This document shows positions 52,003 through 61,985 of a stretch of 64,000 nucleotides of DNA, in pieces. The notes beneath the pieces are model-generated. The model searched no databases and had not been told where the DNA came from. It saw nothing but the letters and a program-made list of their open reading frames with translations. The stretch is from Bicyclus anynana (lineage: Eukaryota > Arthropoda > Insecta > Lepidoptera > Nymphalidae). The DNA lies in NCBI RefSeq assembly GCF_947172395.1, contig NC_069108.1, positions 1,093,501 through 1,157,500 of the forward strand, written 5' to 3'. Position numbers and translations under genes: made by a program. Every line of letters begins with the position of its first letter. Within the stretch, counting starts at the first letter, position 1.

Positions 52003-53825
52003 TGCAAGCCTTTTAGTTTGTGCCGGTTTTTGTGAAACGATTTGGATGAAATTTCTAGTGCGTCACCAGCCAAACATACAGCTTGTAGACCAGAATCTCA
52101 AATGTTACCACCGAGATTCTGGCTTTCGGATCTATACCCGTAGGAGGATGCGGGGTTAAGTAAACAAAAAAAAACACTTTTACAGTAATCACCGGTATTT
52201 GGCTTCTATATTTTTAGATGAACCTTTTTTTTACAATATAAAAGTAATGCTAAACCCTTGAGAAACCCTAAAAGGACAAAATATTAATGGGTTAAATTAC
52301 ATAAAAAAACCAGGTTTCCTAAATGTTAAGTTACTTTGTACATACTTTGTAAATAAACAGTGGTTATCTCAAATATTTGTTTTATTATACCAATCCTTGG
52401 GGATTAGATGGTGTCGATATAGCGTTTGGATTTTTGTTGACCAAACCACTGCCACGGCTAGGTATTTAAAGTGGGTCCGTCGAACAACGCACTAGAAGTT
52501 ATGAATTCACATCGCTACCAGCCAAATCCACAAGGATGATTCCATTTAAGTTCGCTTAGCAATTACACACGGTTATACTAAAGGGACAACAAACACGTTG
52601 CATTTTAAACACTCACGAAAGAGGTCTAGTTATCTCTAAATCTTATTGTAATCTGAACGGTATATCCGAATCACCACCAACAATTAATGTAACGCATCCT
52701 TTTAAAAAAAACAATATATAAAAATAGAAGTTTTAGCATGACTCCATTTAACAAAAGAAAGAATAGGTACGACCTGACGTTTATGATGGAAGCTGACACC
52801 ACGCGGTCGCTGACCTTGCTGTTGCATTCATCCGTCCGTCATTTTGTCTGGCGGCCAGCGAACCTCCAAGATTTACGCCGCTAACAGCATGCTACTCGAC
52901 GCGTGCAAATGATTAAATGTAATAGTCAACTCAGGTTCCATAAAAATGTTCCAAGAATGACCAAAGGTTTCAGAACCGGCGTTTCAAATGTCTACAACCA
53001 ATCTACGTTTCTACATAATAACGTGGTTGTATTAAGAAGAAGTGTGATTACATTAGGTCACGTATATAGGTTAGGTTAAGTTCAGAATATATTACATTCC
53101 CATCCTGTAACAAAATACGGAGGTTAGCACATGTCACTAAAGTTTGACCTACGCCGGACAAAGAAAAAAACAATTTCAACCGAGTACCTTAAAAGGATAT
53201 CCCGCCCTAGTTCCCAGTAGGTAGCCATCTTAACATCTCACGGGAAATTTTTATGGTTGACCGGAACTGCAAGAATTTGTCTCTTTAGCACAACAAAATT
53301 CGATAATCACGAATGCTAACCAAATATAAATTCGAGTCTTACCAAGTATCTTACATCACTGCCTCTAAGTAAATTTAATGTTTTGGAAAGTCAACTACAT
53401 GTCTCCAAATTTCAGCCAGCCAAAAGAAAAAACTCGAACGTGCCCGAGTATATAACGAGAAGATAACGGGACTTTCTTCATAAAAAACCTCACCAATAGC
53501 AAAGCTATAAAGTTACCGATTCATCTTTCTTACAGAGTACAATCAACAAATTGCACAGATAATATGTGACATTTGTTTTTAAAGTCGGTTTCGGATTCCA
53601 TACCTTTCGTTACTTGTGGAATACCTCTAACCATATATTAAGTCTATATACAGATTATAAAGCTCCAACTACTTGTCCATATTTATTTGTCTGAGCACTT
53701 TAATATAAGCGCCATCTAGCAGCGAACCTCGTAATCTCTACGACATTCATCGATGTCGCTGCCTTTCGAAACAAACCTAGAGATTCCAAATTTGACCACC
53801 CAAAATTAAAATCCACGACGTTACA
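52003..53825 (-). repeat. 5' LTR of the Gypsy-type element
   Basis: 1823 bp, identical in length to 44325-46147 with the offset constant from end to end. The candidate TATA (CTTTAAATACC) is at plus 52461-52471. Unusually long for an insect Gypsy LTR. Confidence 0.95.
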
Positions 53826-54110
53826 ATTTGTGAGTTTATGTTTGTAGTTCATTTATTAAAAATGTCACATTTAATGTAAGGAAGCTAAAACTGTATGAAT
53901 TTTCATCTAATTACGATAAAATATTTTTTGTGGATTTTGAAATTTTATAATCTTATTTATTTAGCAAAAACCCAGTCTTTATTTAATAAATTAATTTATT
54001 TAGTAAAAAATCTTTGCTTTTTATGTATAAATTAGTTAACATTGACCTTATTTACCCGAATGTATCATAAAAATCAATATATTCAAACCTAGTCATCATC
54101 CCCATTCATA
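53826..54110 (+). repeat. Repeat family G, right part (split by the LTR element)
   Basis: ATTTGTGAGTTTATGTTTGT resumes the family after the LTR element; it ends CCTAGTCATCATCCCC. A roughly 40-bp local duplication (TTATTTAGCAAAAACCCAGT / TTTATTTAGTAAAAAATC) is specific to this copy. Confidence 0.8.
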
Positions 54111-54197
54111 AATAATGTTTTTCTAATCGTAGTTTTTTTTAATATGGCCATGAGCTCTTGAATTGATACCCATAACGCAATATTAAAATTCTTTTAA

Positions 54198-54350
54198 CCT
54201 CAATAGCTCAACGGTAACAGCGGTCGGACTCATCACCGAGGGGTGGTGGTTCGATCCCCGCCCCGTTGGTCTATTGTCGTACCCACTCCTTGCACAGTCT
54301 TTCCCGACTAGTTGGAGGGGAATGGGAATATTGGTCATATTATAAAATAT
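54198..54350 (+). mobile_element. tRNA-derived SINE, family K
   Basis: Head: A box ATAGCTCAACGGTAACAG, variable stretch, and B box GGTGGTTCGATCCCCGCC. Body TATTGTCGTACCCACTCCTT, CTTTCCCGACTAGTTGGAGG, GGGAATATTGGTCATATTAT. The head differs from families A and B. It is the only clear copy in the window, and it directly abuts family C. Confidence 0.65.
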
Positions 54351-54351
54351 A

Positions 54352-54550
54352 TCTATACTAATATTATAAAGCTGAAGAGTTTGTTTGTTTGTTTGATTGA
54401 ACGTGCTAATCTCAGGAACTACTGGTCCGATTTGAAAAATTCTTTCAGTGTTAAATAGCACATTTATCGAGGAAGGCTATAGGCTATATTATCCCCGTAT
54501 TCCTAAGGGAACGGGAACCACGCGAGTGGAACCACGCGGCGTCAGCTAGT
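54352..54550 (+). repeat. Family C repeat, full length
   Basis: TCTATACTAATATTATAAAG to ACGCGGCGTCAGCTAGT: the best plus-strand copy with both ends. Confidence 0.8.
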
Positions 54551-54571
54551 GGCAAATATAAATAATATACT

Positions 54572-54670
54572 AGATTAACGTATAGGCTACTTTTAATCCC
54601 AAAAAAATCCATGGTTCCCGCGAGATTTATGAAAATTCTACACGGACGAAGTCGCGGGCGTCTGCTAATA
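54572..54670 (-). repeat. Family D repeat, partial
   Basis: GATTAACGTATAGGCTACTT, ATCCATGGTTCCCGCGAG and CGAAGTCGCGGGCGTCTGCT. Confidence 0.7.
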
Positions 54671-54852
54671 TTAAATATTACTTGAGGAGGCTACATGCAC
54701 TGCGAAGCCTTAAAAAAAAAGACATAGGAAGATGCCTCAACGCGGCCATTGTCAGGCCATTGTCATCCGCGAGGTCGTTGCGGGCCAGCGCGTGTGAGTG
54801 TCCTATACACGTGAACTCACACAAGCACTAGCTTATATCCTGTGGTTTTACT

Positions 54853-55174
54853 TTTCTTTTTTTTATTGTTAGCCCTTGACCACAATCTCACCTGATGGCA
54901 AGTGATGATGCAGTCTAAGATGGAAGCGGGCTAACTTGTTAGGAGTAGGATTAAAATCCACACCCCTTTCGGTTCCTACACGACATCGTACCGGGACGGT
55001 ATATCGCTTGGCGGTACGTCTTAGCCGGTAGGGTGGTAACTAGCCACGGCCGAAGCCTCCCACCAGCCAGACCTGAACTAATTAAGAACATCTCAAACTG
55101 CCCAGCAGGGGATCGAACCCAGGACCTCCGTTTTGTAAATCCACCGCGCATACCACTGCGCCACGGAGGCCGTC
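54853..55174 (-). mobile_element. SINE family B, full length
   Basis: Poly-T, TTGTTAGCCCTTGACCACAA to CGCCACGGAGGCCGTC. The left hairpin arm is shortened (ACAAG lost). Confidence 0.9.
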
Positions 55175-55430
55175 AAATTGTACTATATAAATATAGTATA
55201 TAGTACGGTTGGTAACCCTAGACACAGCTAGGTATACGGAACACAATGCCCCATCGCTTCCGTGATAGATCGATGTTATGAAACCCAGCAACGCCTCTGT
55301 CATTATACCAGCTACCGACCATTGTTCGGACGGTCCAAGTTTTTCCGATAACACATCACCAGGAAAATGTGAAACTCGAGAAGCAATTTAGAAGTATAAC
55401 TGTATGATCGAGGATGTACCACCAAACTTA

Positions 55431-55519
55431 GTCATTATTAACCCATTTTCGGCTTACTACTAAGCACGAGTTAGTAGAGTAGTTAGACTAATAGTCCACC
55501 ACGCTAGTCCAATGTGGAT
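55431..55519 (-). mobile_element. SINE family A, 3' fragment
   Basis: GTCATTATTAACCCATTTTC, GGCTTACTACTAAGCACGAG and TCCACCACGCTAGTCCAATG; diverged. Confidence 0.7.
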
Positions 55520-55527
55520 TTTTATTT

Positions 55528-55750
55528 TATTTTTATTTATTTATTTGGACAACAAAATTATATGAACACATACAAAATATTTTACAAAAAAGAGTAGCAT
55601 AACACATATAATTTTTTTTATAGGTAGCCACAGCATGCAAAAAGTATAGGTCGTACGAATAATAGAAATTAAAATTGACAAATAGAAAGAAAAAACAAAA
55701 TATAAAATTGAATTTACACATTTTGACAAAAACCAAAAGAAAAAATTTAA
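55528..55750 (-). repeat. AT-rich LINE 3' UTR-like block
   Basis: TTTATTTATTTATTTGGACA followed by ACA/ATA-rich sequence, of the kind found at LINE 3' ends in this genome. It encodes only noise frames. Confidence 0.3.
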
Positions 55751-55779
55751 ACGAGAACTTTAAAATTTTAAAATTATAA

Positions 55780-55928
55780 GTTCCCGTATGAATACGGGGA
55801 TAATATATAACCTATAGCCTTCCTCAATAAATGGGCTACCTAACAATGAAAGAATTTTTCAAATCGGACCAGTAGTTCCTGAGATTTGCGCGTTCAAACA
55901 AACAAACTCTTCAGCTTTATAATATAGC
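55780..55928 (-). repeat. Family C repeat, truncated
   Basis: AGTTCCCGTATGAATACGGG to CTTCAGCTTTATAATATAGC. Confidence 0.7.
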
Positions 55929-56344
55929 TAAGGATAGTATAGCAATATATTCCGGATGTTTCCATATCCGCGAAAGATGACACGCAAGGCCGCGGATGGG
56001 TCGAGGCCTAGGTCACAGTAGATATAACAAGCAGTATAATAACTCGGCCGTATTTTTGAAATAAATACCTACAGCCGCGCGCTCCGTAAACATGTGATAG
56101 GGCTGCCCGCCTCTAGCATTTTAATTACATTTGCCAACTTTGTGTTTCCATTTAGTTATGTGATTGTAAATAAAATACTTAGTAAATTGTAGTAAGTAGG
56201 AACTGATCAATAAAATGCGTGTTGTTTTTTGATTGGTAGATTTAAATAAGGCTGATACTAATCAATGATCTTGAAGGACCTTTATATATTTATTTTGGTG
56301 ATGCCATCTAGGTATTACCACCACACTAGGTGACCAAATAATAA

Positions 56345-56535
56345 AAAATCGGTCAAGTGCGTGTCGGGCCACGCGCAGTGTAGGGTTCCGTAGATTATGT
56401 TAGCACTTTAATCCCTTATGTAATGCACAAAAATACCGATAACGATACCCCCACACTATAAAACGATAAAAAATTGATCCTGACTTGGCATGTAGGGAAG
56501 GAACTACAAAAAACAAATTGAGATTGACCGGGTTC
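56345..56535 (+). repeat. Interspersed repeat, family N
   Basis: AAATCGGTCAAGTGCGTGTC, GGGCCACGCGCAGTGTAGGG and TTCCGTAG, a phrase very common in lepidopteran genomes. Related pieces are at 62748 (GCCGGACAAGTGTGAGTCGG) and 62429 (AGGGTTCCGTAATACAC). Confidence 0.55.
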
Positions 56536-57320
56536 GCTAGTAGTTTAATAAAAAAATCTGGATAGGTATATTAATATCAGCTGGCTCTTTACTCTTTTTA
56601 TTCAAATACTTTAAAGTATGAGCAACACAATAATGATGTTAAATTCAAACAACTTCTTTACGTAACTTCTTTATTACATTAAAATACAGGTATACAAAAC
56701 ATACATGTCATAAGATTTAAATCTATGTATTACATAATAATCAAAGAAAACAACCTAAATGAAGAAGTTAATAAATAATTATTTAATATTTATTACCGTT
56801 TACGTCATTTACCTATTTACACAATTTTATCATTTAAGCATTTATTTATATATATATATTTTAAATTATGCCTTTAGAATACAAAATATTAATCAAACTT
56901 TATAAAAATAATAACTTTTTTCCTAGTCGTCATAATTAAAAAATCCAATACACTGCGTTCGTCACCGCGGCACAGTCGCAACGGTCTTCACCCCACGATC
57001 ACCCCACATACGAGGTGCGTAGGTATAGCTCGCGTTTCGACCTTTAGTATGAAGTCCACCTACTGGTTATACTGTGCCTAGGTCCTGCAATACATCTCGC
57101 TGAGGCCGTGACCCGAGGCCGTCTCGCGGCCTACGTGGGACGACACTTTTCCTCTTAATGACCAAGTTAACACGATTGTGAAGGCAGTAAACAATTCAGA
57201 AATGCGATGTGTCCTATAATCTTTGTAGTCTTAGCTTTGTAAAAGGGCCGGACTAACCGAGAAGTCCTGGATTCGATCCCGACTTGGTCCGTTACTAACA
57301 CTATTCTACTACTCGTAACT
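56536..57320. other. Spacer containing a GC-rich island
   Basis: 56536-56950 is very AT-rich. 56955-57165 is GC-rich (GAGGCCGTCTCGCGGCCTAC, CGTCACCGCGGCACAGTCGC); on the minus strand it has a 44-codon open frame ending KRKSVVPRRPRDGLGSRP...VLQDLGTV. I cannot identify it. A B-box-like GGATTCGATCCCGACTTGG lies at about 57270, a SINE-head remnant. Confidence 0.35.
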
Positions 57321-57411
57321 ACTAATATTATAAACGCGAAAGTTTGTTTGGATGTTTGTTACTCTTTAACGCCGCAATTACTGAACTGATTTGGCTGAAA
57401 TTGACGGCCTC

Positions 57412-57729
57412 CGTGGCGCAGTGGTATGCGCGGTGGATTTACAACACGGAGGTCCTGGGTTCAAACCCTGGCTGGGCCGATTGGGGTTTTCTTAATTGGT
57501 CGAGGTCCGGCTGGTAAGAGGTTTCGGCCGTGGCTAGTTACCACCCTACCGACAAAGACGTACCGCCGAGCGATTTAGCGTTCCGGTACGATGTCGTGTG
57601 GAAACCGAAAGGCGAGTGGATTTTCATCCTCCTCCTAACAAGTTAGCCCGCTTCCATCTTAGATTGCATCATCACTTACCATCAGGTGAGATTGTAGTCA
57701 AGGGCTAACTTGTAAGAAAAAAAAAAAAA
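57412..57729 (+). mobile_element. SINE family B, full length, nested in family D
   Basis: TGACGGCCTCCGTGGCGCAG, CCTGGGTTCAAACCCTGGCT (B box changed to GGTTCAAACCC), AAGACGTACCGCCGAGCGAT and a poly-A tail at 57717-57729. Splits a family D copy. Confidence 0.9.
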
Positions 57730-57999
57730 TAGATTTTACTTTGGATTAACACGTAGACTACTTTTTATCCCGAGAAAATCTGATGATTATGATGGTATGA
57801 ATGTTTGTTACTCTTTCACGCCTCGGCTACTGAACCGAATTGCCTGAAATTTGTAGTAGAGATAGATTATACTCTGGATTAACACATAGGCCTATTTTTA
57901 TCCCGAAAAATCTATGGTTCCCGGGGGATTATGAAACGGATTATGAAATGAGGGACGATTTCGCGGGCTTCCGCTAGTATTATAATCGCGAAAGTTTGT

Positions 58000-58076
58000 C
58001 TTTTTTTTTTATTCTTTACAAGTTAGCCCTTGACTACAATCTCACCTGATGGTAAGTGATGATGCAGTCTAAGATG
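58000..58076 (-). mobile_element. SINE family B tail fragment, nested
   Basis: Poly-T, ATTCTTTACAAGTTAGCCCT to GCAGTCTAAGATG. A 5'-truncated insertion within a family D copy (GAAAGTTTGT | TTGGATGTTTG). Confidence 0.8.
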
Positions 58077-58250
58077 TTTGGATGTTTGTTACTCTTTAAC
58101 GCCGCAACTACTGAACCGAATTGGCTAAAATTTGGAATGGAAATAGATTTTACTTTGGATTAACACATTGGCTACTTTTCATCCCGGAAAAATCCATGGT
58201 TCCCGAGGGATCTGTGGAAAACTGAATTTCACGCAGACGCAGTCGCGGAC

Positions 58251-58378
58251 TCTGAAAGTACCAATTTGAAAAATTCTTTCACTGTAGGCAAGCTACACTA
58301 TCCCCGAGTGCTATAGGCTATATTTAATTCCCGTATTCGGGAACGGGAACCACGCGGCGTCGTCTAATCATTTATAAT
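58251..58378 (+). repeat. Family C variant
   Basis: TTTGAAAAATTCTTTCACTG, CCCGAGTGCTATAGGCTATA and GGGAACGGGAACCACGCGGC. Confidence 0.65.
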
Positions 58379-58730
58379 TACCTTGAACAATTTCTCAAAG
58401 CCCATATTTCCGTAAATAATAGCATTCATATACAAATAAGTGGGAACTATAAATCATGGCAAATACTTCGGTAACATCGACCCATTGTGCGCCTCGCACC
58501 ATAACTCATGGCTTGAGACCATTAGAATTATTTTATGACTAACTGTGCCCCAAGTAAGTCATTAAAAACATTAATTTTTGATTAAAACCAATATTCATTT
58601 TAAGATATTAAGTATATTTTAAATGTAGAATATTTTAAAGTAATATTAAAACTACGTACCTAAATATCTATAACTACATATTATAAAAATTAAAAAGAAA
58701 ATATACTAAATTTAAACTATATCTAAAGGC
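58379..58730. other. 3' flank of the RT/endonuclease ORF
   Basis: AT-rich. Part of 58600-58730 is presumably the 3' UTR of the minus-strand ORF at 58731. No poly-A boundary was identified. Confidence 0.4.
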
Positions 58731-60278
58731 TCAGGCGTCGTAGAATTCGTCCGAATCGACGATCATAGGTAAAGTGCCCAGAAGGCTGGCAGTATTGCCA
58801 CGTTGTATGGCAATACTAATTCTTTGGCCTAAATATAGGCCAGCCTTCTGGTCACGGGAGGTGTCGATTAAACGCTTTGCAATTTCTTTGTAAAGAAAGC
58901 GTGTACTCGGACCCCACGGTCCTAGTGTTTCGACCGCAAACGGCTCAAATATGTAATCTCCGACGAGATTGCTATATTTGCGCCGCTTGAGGGTCTCTGC
59001 TGATGCAGCAGCAGCGCCTGCACATCCCATCGTACCAGGAAGATGTGAAGGCGCAAGGGTGTCTACGCAAGTCGCGTCCCACACCAAAGGCCTACCCATC
59101 TTCCATGGCATCAGAGACATGCCGTCTGGTCTCTTACCATCGTCACGCGCCAAACCGTTAGGTTCCAAAACGGCTGGCACGCCGGCGGTGACAAGAGCAC
59201 GACGTATGATGTCGTTCAGGCTAGCGTGCCGCGGAATACGGCCAGTACTCCTACTGCAAGAAAGACCGTGGTGTCCGAGTATATCGACTAGCTCTCCACA
59301 GATACAGCGATGCGGAGAAACACACGGAGCGCCTAAGCGAAGGCAGGTGGCGATACGGAATGTTGTGTCGTCCAGCAAGGTACCAGTGCTGGACGAAGGA
59401 ATTGCTTGTAGCCAAAGTCCCGATTCCCATTCTCCCACAGCCAGCAAACGGGCACGCTCCGCAGCGTTGGAGGAGGTACTAATGAGTTCCTCTCTTACCA
59501 GTCTGCAGAGCGGCTCATCCCACTGTCTCTGGGAAAATAAATTTTTTGGTAAATCAGTGCTCGGACAAGCTGTTTTCCAAGCATTCATGGCCTCGGTCTT
59601 ATACGACACTTCAAAATTAACCAGTGTGGATGCTAAAATTTTCCTGGTTAATTCCTCCGTGGCGTGGACCGAGGACAAGAAAGCTGGTAAGCTAACGTCA
59701 GAAATTTTGCGAATGCCAATGCCGCCCAAGCGTACTGGTAAAGTCGCCTGTAGCCACACTCGGTCATTCAAGGCCACATTTAAAATTTTACATAGAGAAT
59801 TTTGCAAAATATTGTCAATGTGTGCCAAAGCTGGTAAGTTTTTCCAAAAATGGGATGATCTTAGACAATGCGTAAATTTGGGGACGAAAAGACAATATCG
59901 AATAATAGTAAATGCAGATTGTATAGTAATTTCCAATAATCTGTCTGAAACTTCATGAAAATTTTGAATCTTTTCCTCTATAAAAGAAACAAACCCGTTG
60001 TCGAAAATTGGGGACCCAAGGAGGCGCAGGTTCGATTTATTTAAAATTTTAATATTGGGTGTTAAGACGTTGAATTTTGATATTGCCGAAAATTGGTCTA
60101 TTTTATCGCTAAAAAAGACTTCACATTTGTTGAAGTTTAGTTCTAAACCAATTGATTGAAATTCATTTTTTAAAAAGGTCAGGTCTTTAATAATTGTGTC
60201 TAAATCACCTCCTAAAGTCCCATCATCTAAATACCACATGTTTAATTTTGAATTTAGCTGCCGAATTTTAAGATAAAT
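58731..60278 (-). CDS. 5'-truncated reverse transcriptase with C-terminal zinc and PD...D (endonuclease-like) segments
   Basis: A 502-codon ATG-initiated frame (60239 to 58731). The frame is also open upstream (…KIRQLNSKLN before MWYLDDGTLGG), so the ATG is internal and the true protein was longer; homology seems to stop at an AT-rich junction near 60270. Residues 3-6 YLDD are the RT catalytic motif; GLELNFNKCEV (31-41) fits the next RT block. C312, C314, H323/H324 and C328 (CICG...GHHGLSC) form a Cys/His cluster. KRPDG (369-373) and WDATCVDT (387-394) resemble the PD...D core of restriction-like endonucleases used by R2-type LINEs, followed by FEPFAVETLGPWG. The fingers and most of the palm are missing, so it cannot act alone. 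Clade unassigned; the YLDDG motif is unusual for R2-like RTs. Confidence 0.75.
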   Translation of the reverse strand: MYLKIRQLNSKLNMWYLDDGTLGGDLDTIIKDLTFLKNEFQSIGLELNFNKCEVFFSDKIDQFSAISKFNVLTPNIKILNKSNLRLLGSPIFDNGFVSFIEEKIQNFHEVSDRLLEITIQSAFTIIRYCLFVPKFTHCLRSSHFWKNLPALAHIDNILQNSLCKILNVALNDRVWLQATLPVRLGGIGIRKISDVSLPAFLSSVHATEELTRKILASTLVNFEVSYKTEAMNAWKTACPSTDLPKNLFSQRQWDEPLCRLVREELISTSSNAAERARLLAVGEWESGLWLQAIPSSSTGTLLDDTTFRIATCLRLGAPCVSPHRCICGELVDILGHHGLSCSRSTGRIPRHASLNDIIRRALVTAGVPAVLEPNGLARDDGKRPDGMSLMPWKMGRPLVWDATCVDTLAPSHLPGTMGCAGAAAASAETLKRRKYSNLVGDYIFEPFAVETLGPWGPSTRFLYKEIAKRLIDTSRDQKAGLYLGQRISIAIQRGNTASLLGTLPMIVDSDEFYDA

Positions 60279-60785
60279 AATAATAAATAAATATACTTAA
60301 ACAATACACATCACTATCTAGCCCCAAAGTAAGCATACAGAGTAGCTTGTGTTATGAGTGCTAAGATAGTTGATATTATAATATTAATATACAATTATAT
60401 ACTACATGTAAATACTTATATATAATATATAAATACACACAGATAAATCATCAATCAAATAATATACAGTGTGTGTATTATATTATTATGTTCTTCATGC
60501 CCACACTAAACAATTTATGATTAAACAATAATTATAATACAAAACATTACTGCACAAAAACACTGACGCGACTGGCAGCGTGACGGTGTCTACGCTGCCT
60601 AACTAACAACTGAGCTCAAGTCATCAAATACCCTCATGTTAATACCACCTACAATCGAGGAACTTGTTTCAGAATGTCCCTTTTACAATTTGAACACCTG
60701 AAAGGCAAGAGTGAGGCATCTTCTAGGCAAAGCGCACTCCATCTTCGACTGCATTACTTCTTTTAGGCATAATTGTAGTAAAGCC
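60279..60785. repeat. AT-rich repeat at the 5' break of the RT ORF
   Basis: AATAAATATACTTAAACAAT, CATCACTATCTAGCCCCAAA and GAGTAGCTTGTGTTATGAGT (60283-60362) form a block I know as a common lepidopteran interspersed repeat (LINE-type tail). It is followed by ATATA-rich sequence and an unassigned stretch to 60785. Confidence 0.45.
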
Positions 60786-61106
60786 GAGCCGTGATAGCCC
60801 AGTGGATATGCCCTCTGCCTCCGATTCCGAAGGTTGTGGGTTCGAATCCGATCGGGGGCATGCACCTCCAATTTTTCAGTTGTGTGCATTTTAAGAAATT
60901 AAATATCACGTGTCTCAAAACGGTGAGGGAAAAACATCGTGAGGAAACCTGCATACCAGAGAATTTTCATAATTCTCTGCGTGTGTGAGTTCTGCCAATC
61001 CGCATTGGGCCAGCGTAATGGAATATTGGCATAACCCCTCCTATTCTGAGAGGAGACTCGAGCTCAGCAGTGAGCCGAATATGGGTTGATAAAGATGATG
61101 ATGATG
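60786..61106 (+). mobile_element. SINE family A, full length
   Basis: Best complete copy: GAGCCGTGATAGCCCAGTGG, GGTTCGAATCCGATCGGGGG, CACGTGTCTCAAAACGGTGA, ATATGGGTTGATAAAGATG and a (GAT)n tail. Confidence 0.92.
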
Positions 61107-61139
61107 TAGTAAAGCGCAAGTCGAAAAACTCAGTTTTCC

Positions 61140-61212
61140 ATAACCTAACCCAGGGCTCGAACCCAAGAACTCTTGACGGAAACAAAGTACTGAACTAACG
61201 AGGTTTTATGAT
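61140..61212 (-). mobile_element. tRNA-like SINE head, family L
   Basis: On the minus strand: A-box-like GTTAGTTCAGTACT and B box TTGGGTTCGAGCCCTGGG. Related to the head at 19258, and like it adjoining a SINE A copy. Confidence 0.5.
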
Positions 61213-61426
61213 ACACAAATAGACTATAGTTCGTCGATCGAGCAACAAGGGCCGAGGGCAGTGATACCGGTTCTCTATAAAGACTGCAGAACGAACTGGG
61301 CTTAAGAAAAAAGATAACATAAATAAAACATGCACAGCCGAGTGAAGCTAAGTCTCTAGCCATGGGTTAGCTATCGTCTCTTTCTACAATCGCTACCGTT
61401 AACTAAAAAATGTGCCATAATAATTT
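61213..61426. other. Unassigned spacer
   Basis: Nothing recognisable. Confidence 0.5.
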
Positions 61427-61613
61427 TCACCATTAACAATCCATTCGGCTTACTGTTGAGCATGACTCTTCTAAGATCTCATGGCTAGGTCAAATGCGGA
61501 TTGGCAGACATCACACAAGTAAACAATTGAAAAAATTCTCAGGTATATCGGTTTCCTCACGATGTTTTTCCTTCACCATTTGAGACAAGTGATGTTTAAT
61601 TGTTAGAAAATGT
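61427..61613 (-). mobile_element. SINE family A, 3' half, diverged
   Basis: CCATTAACAATCCATTCGGC, AATTCTCAGGTATATCGG, TCACGATGTTTTTCCTTCAC, TGAGACAAGTGATG. The head is missing. Confidence 0.75.
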
Positions 61614-61985
61614 ATGGGATGACATTTCCGATTGATAGTTGCTCAATTGACCTATCGATAACGAATCATTTCTTTAGTTACCCATACATTACTTTAGTTT
61701 TCAAAAGGTAAATGTTTGTGGAAAGAGAAGCTTGCATCCGTTGTAACATGGTTAAGGCCCATGTCACATATAGATTTTCTTTCTACAAAAGCTAACGCTT
61801 CGATAATTTAATATTGTAGTTATTGTACAAATCAACCTCTGGTTCTTTTACTTAACGATTTTTAATGATGATTTCTGCCAGTTCACTCTATTGTAACCCG
61901 CATAGAAGAACTTCAATTCGTAAATGAAATAAATCGTTTGAGATTGGCATTAGTGTTTGTGTTCTACCTTACGATATATATTATT
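61614..61985. other. Unassigned AT-rich spacer
   Basis: No gene or repeat recognised. Confidence 0.5.

Larger units (their letters stand above)
44321..53829 (-). mobile_element. Complete Ty3/Gypsy-type LTR retrotransposon (with ATTT target duplication)
   Basis: The element proper spans 44325-53825 (9501 bp), minus strand, with ATTT at 44321-44324 and 53826-53829. In element order: 5' LTR (53825-52003), primer-binding-site candidate, gag, -1 frameshift signal, pol (protease-RT-RNase H-integrase), a 1-kb non-coding stretch, polypurine tract, 3' LTR (46147-44325). The RT-before-integrase order marks Ty3/Gypsy (Metaviridae-type) rather than Ty1/Copia. No envelope ORF is present. Both reading frames are intact and the two LTRs keep a constant offset of 7678 bp with no difference seen in the segments compared, so insertion was recent. 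The lineage within Gypsy is not assigned. Confidence 0.95.
57321..58250 (+). repeat. Cluster of family D copies with nested SINE B insertions
   Basis: Three family D units: 57321-57411 continuing at 57730-57780; 57793-57980; and 57978-57999 continuing at 58077-58250. The first is split by a full SINE B (57412-57729), the third by a 77-bp SINE B tail (58000-58076). GTTACTCTTTAACGCCGCAA, GATTAACACATTGGCTACTT and CATGGTTCCCG mark the units. Confidence 0.7.

Noticed and set aside
58969..59958. A 329-codon plus-strand open frame
   Set aside because: It is the exact antisense of the RT/endonuclease ORF, whose own translation has recognisable motifs; the plus frame has none.
60786..60860. tRNA genes at the many GGTTCGAATCC / GGTTCGATCCC sites
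   Set aside because: Each lies at the head of a repeated SINE with a long shared body; acceptor stems do not close and the same head recurs many times.
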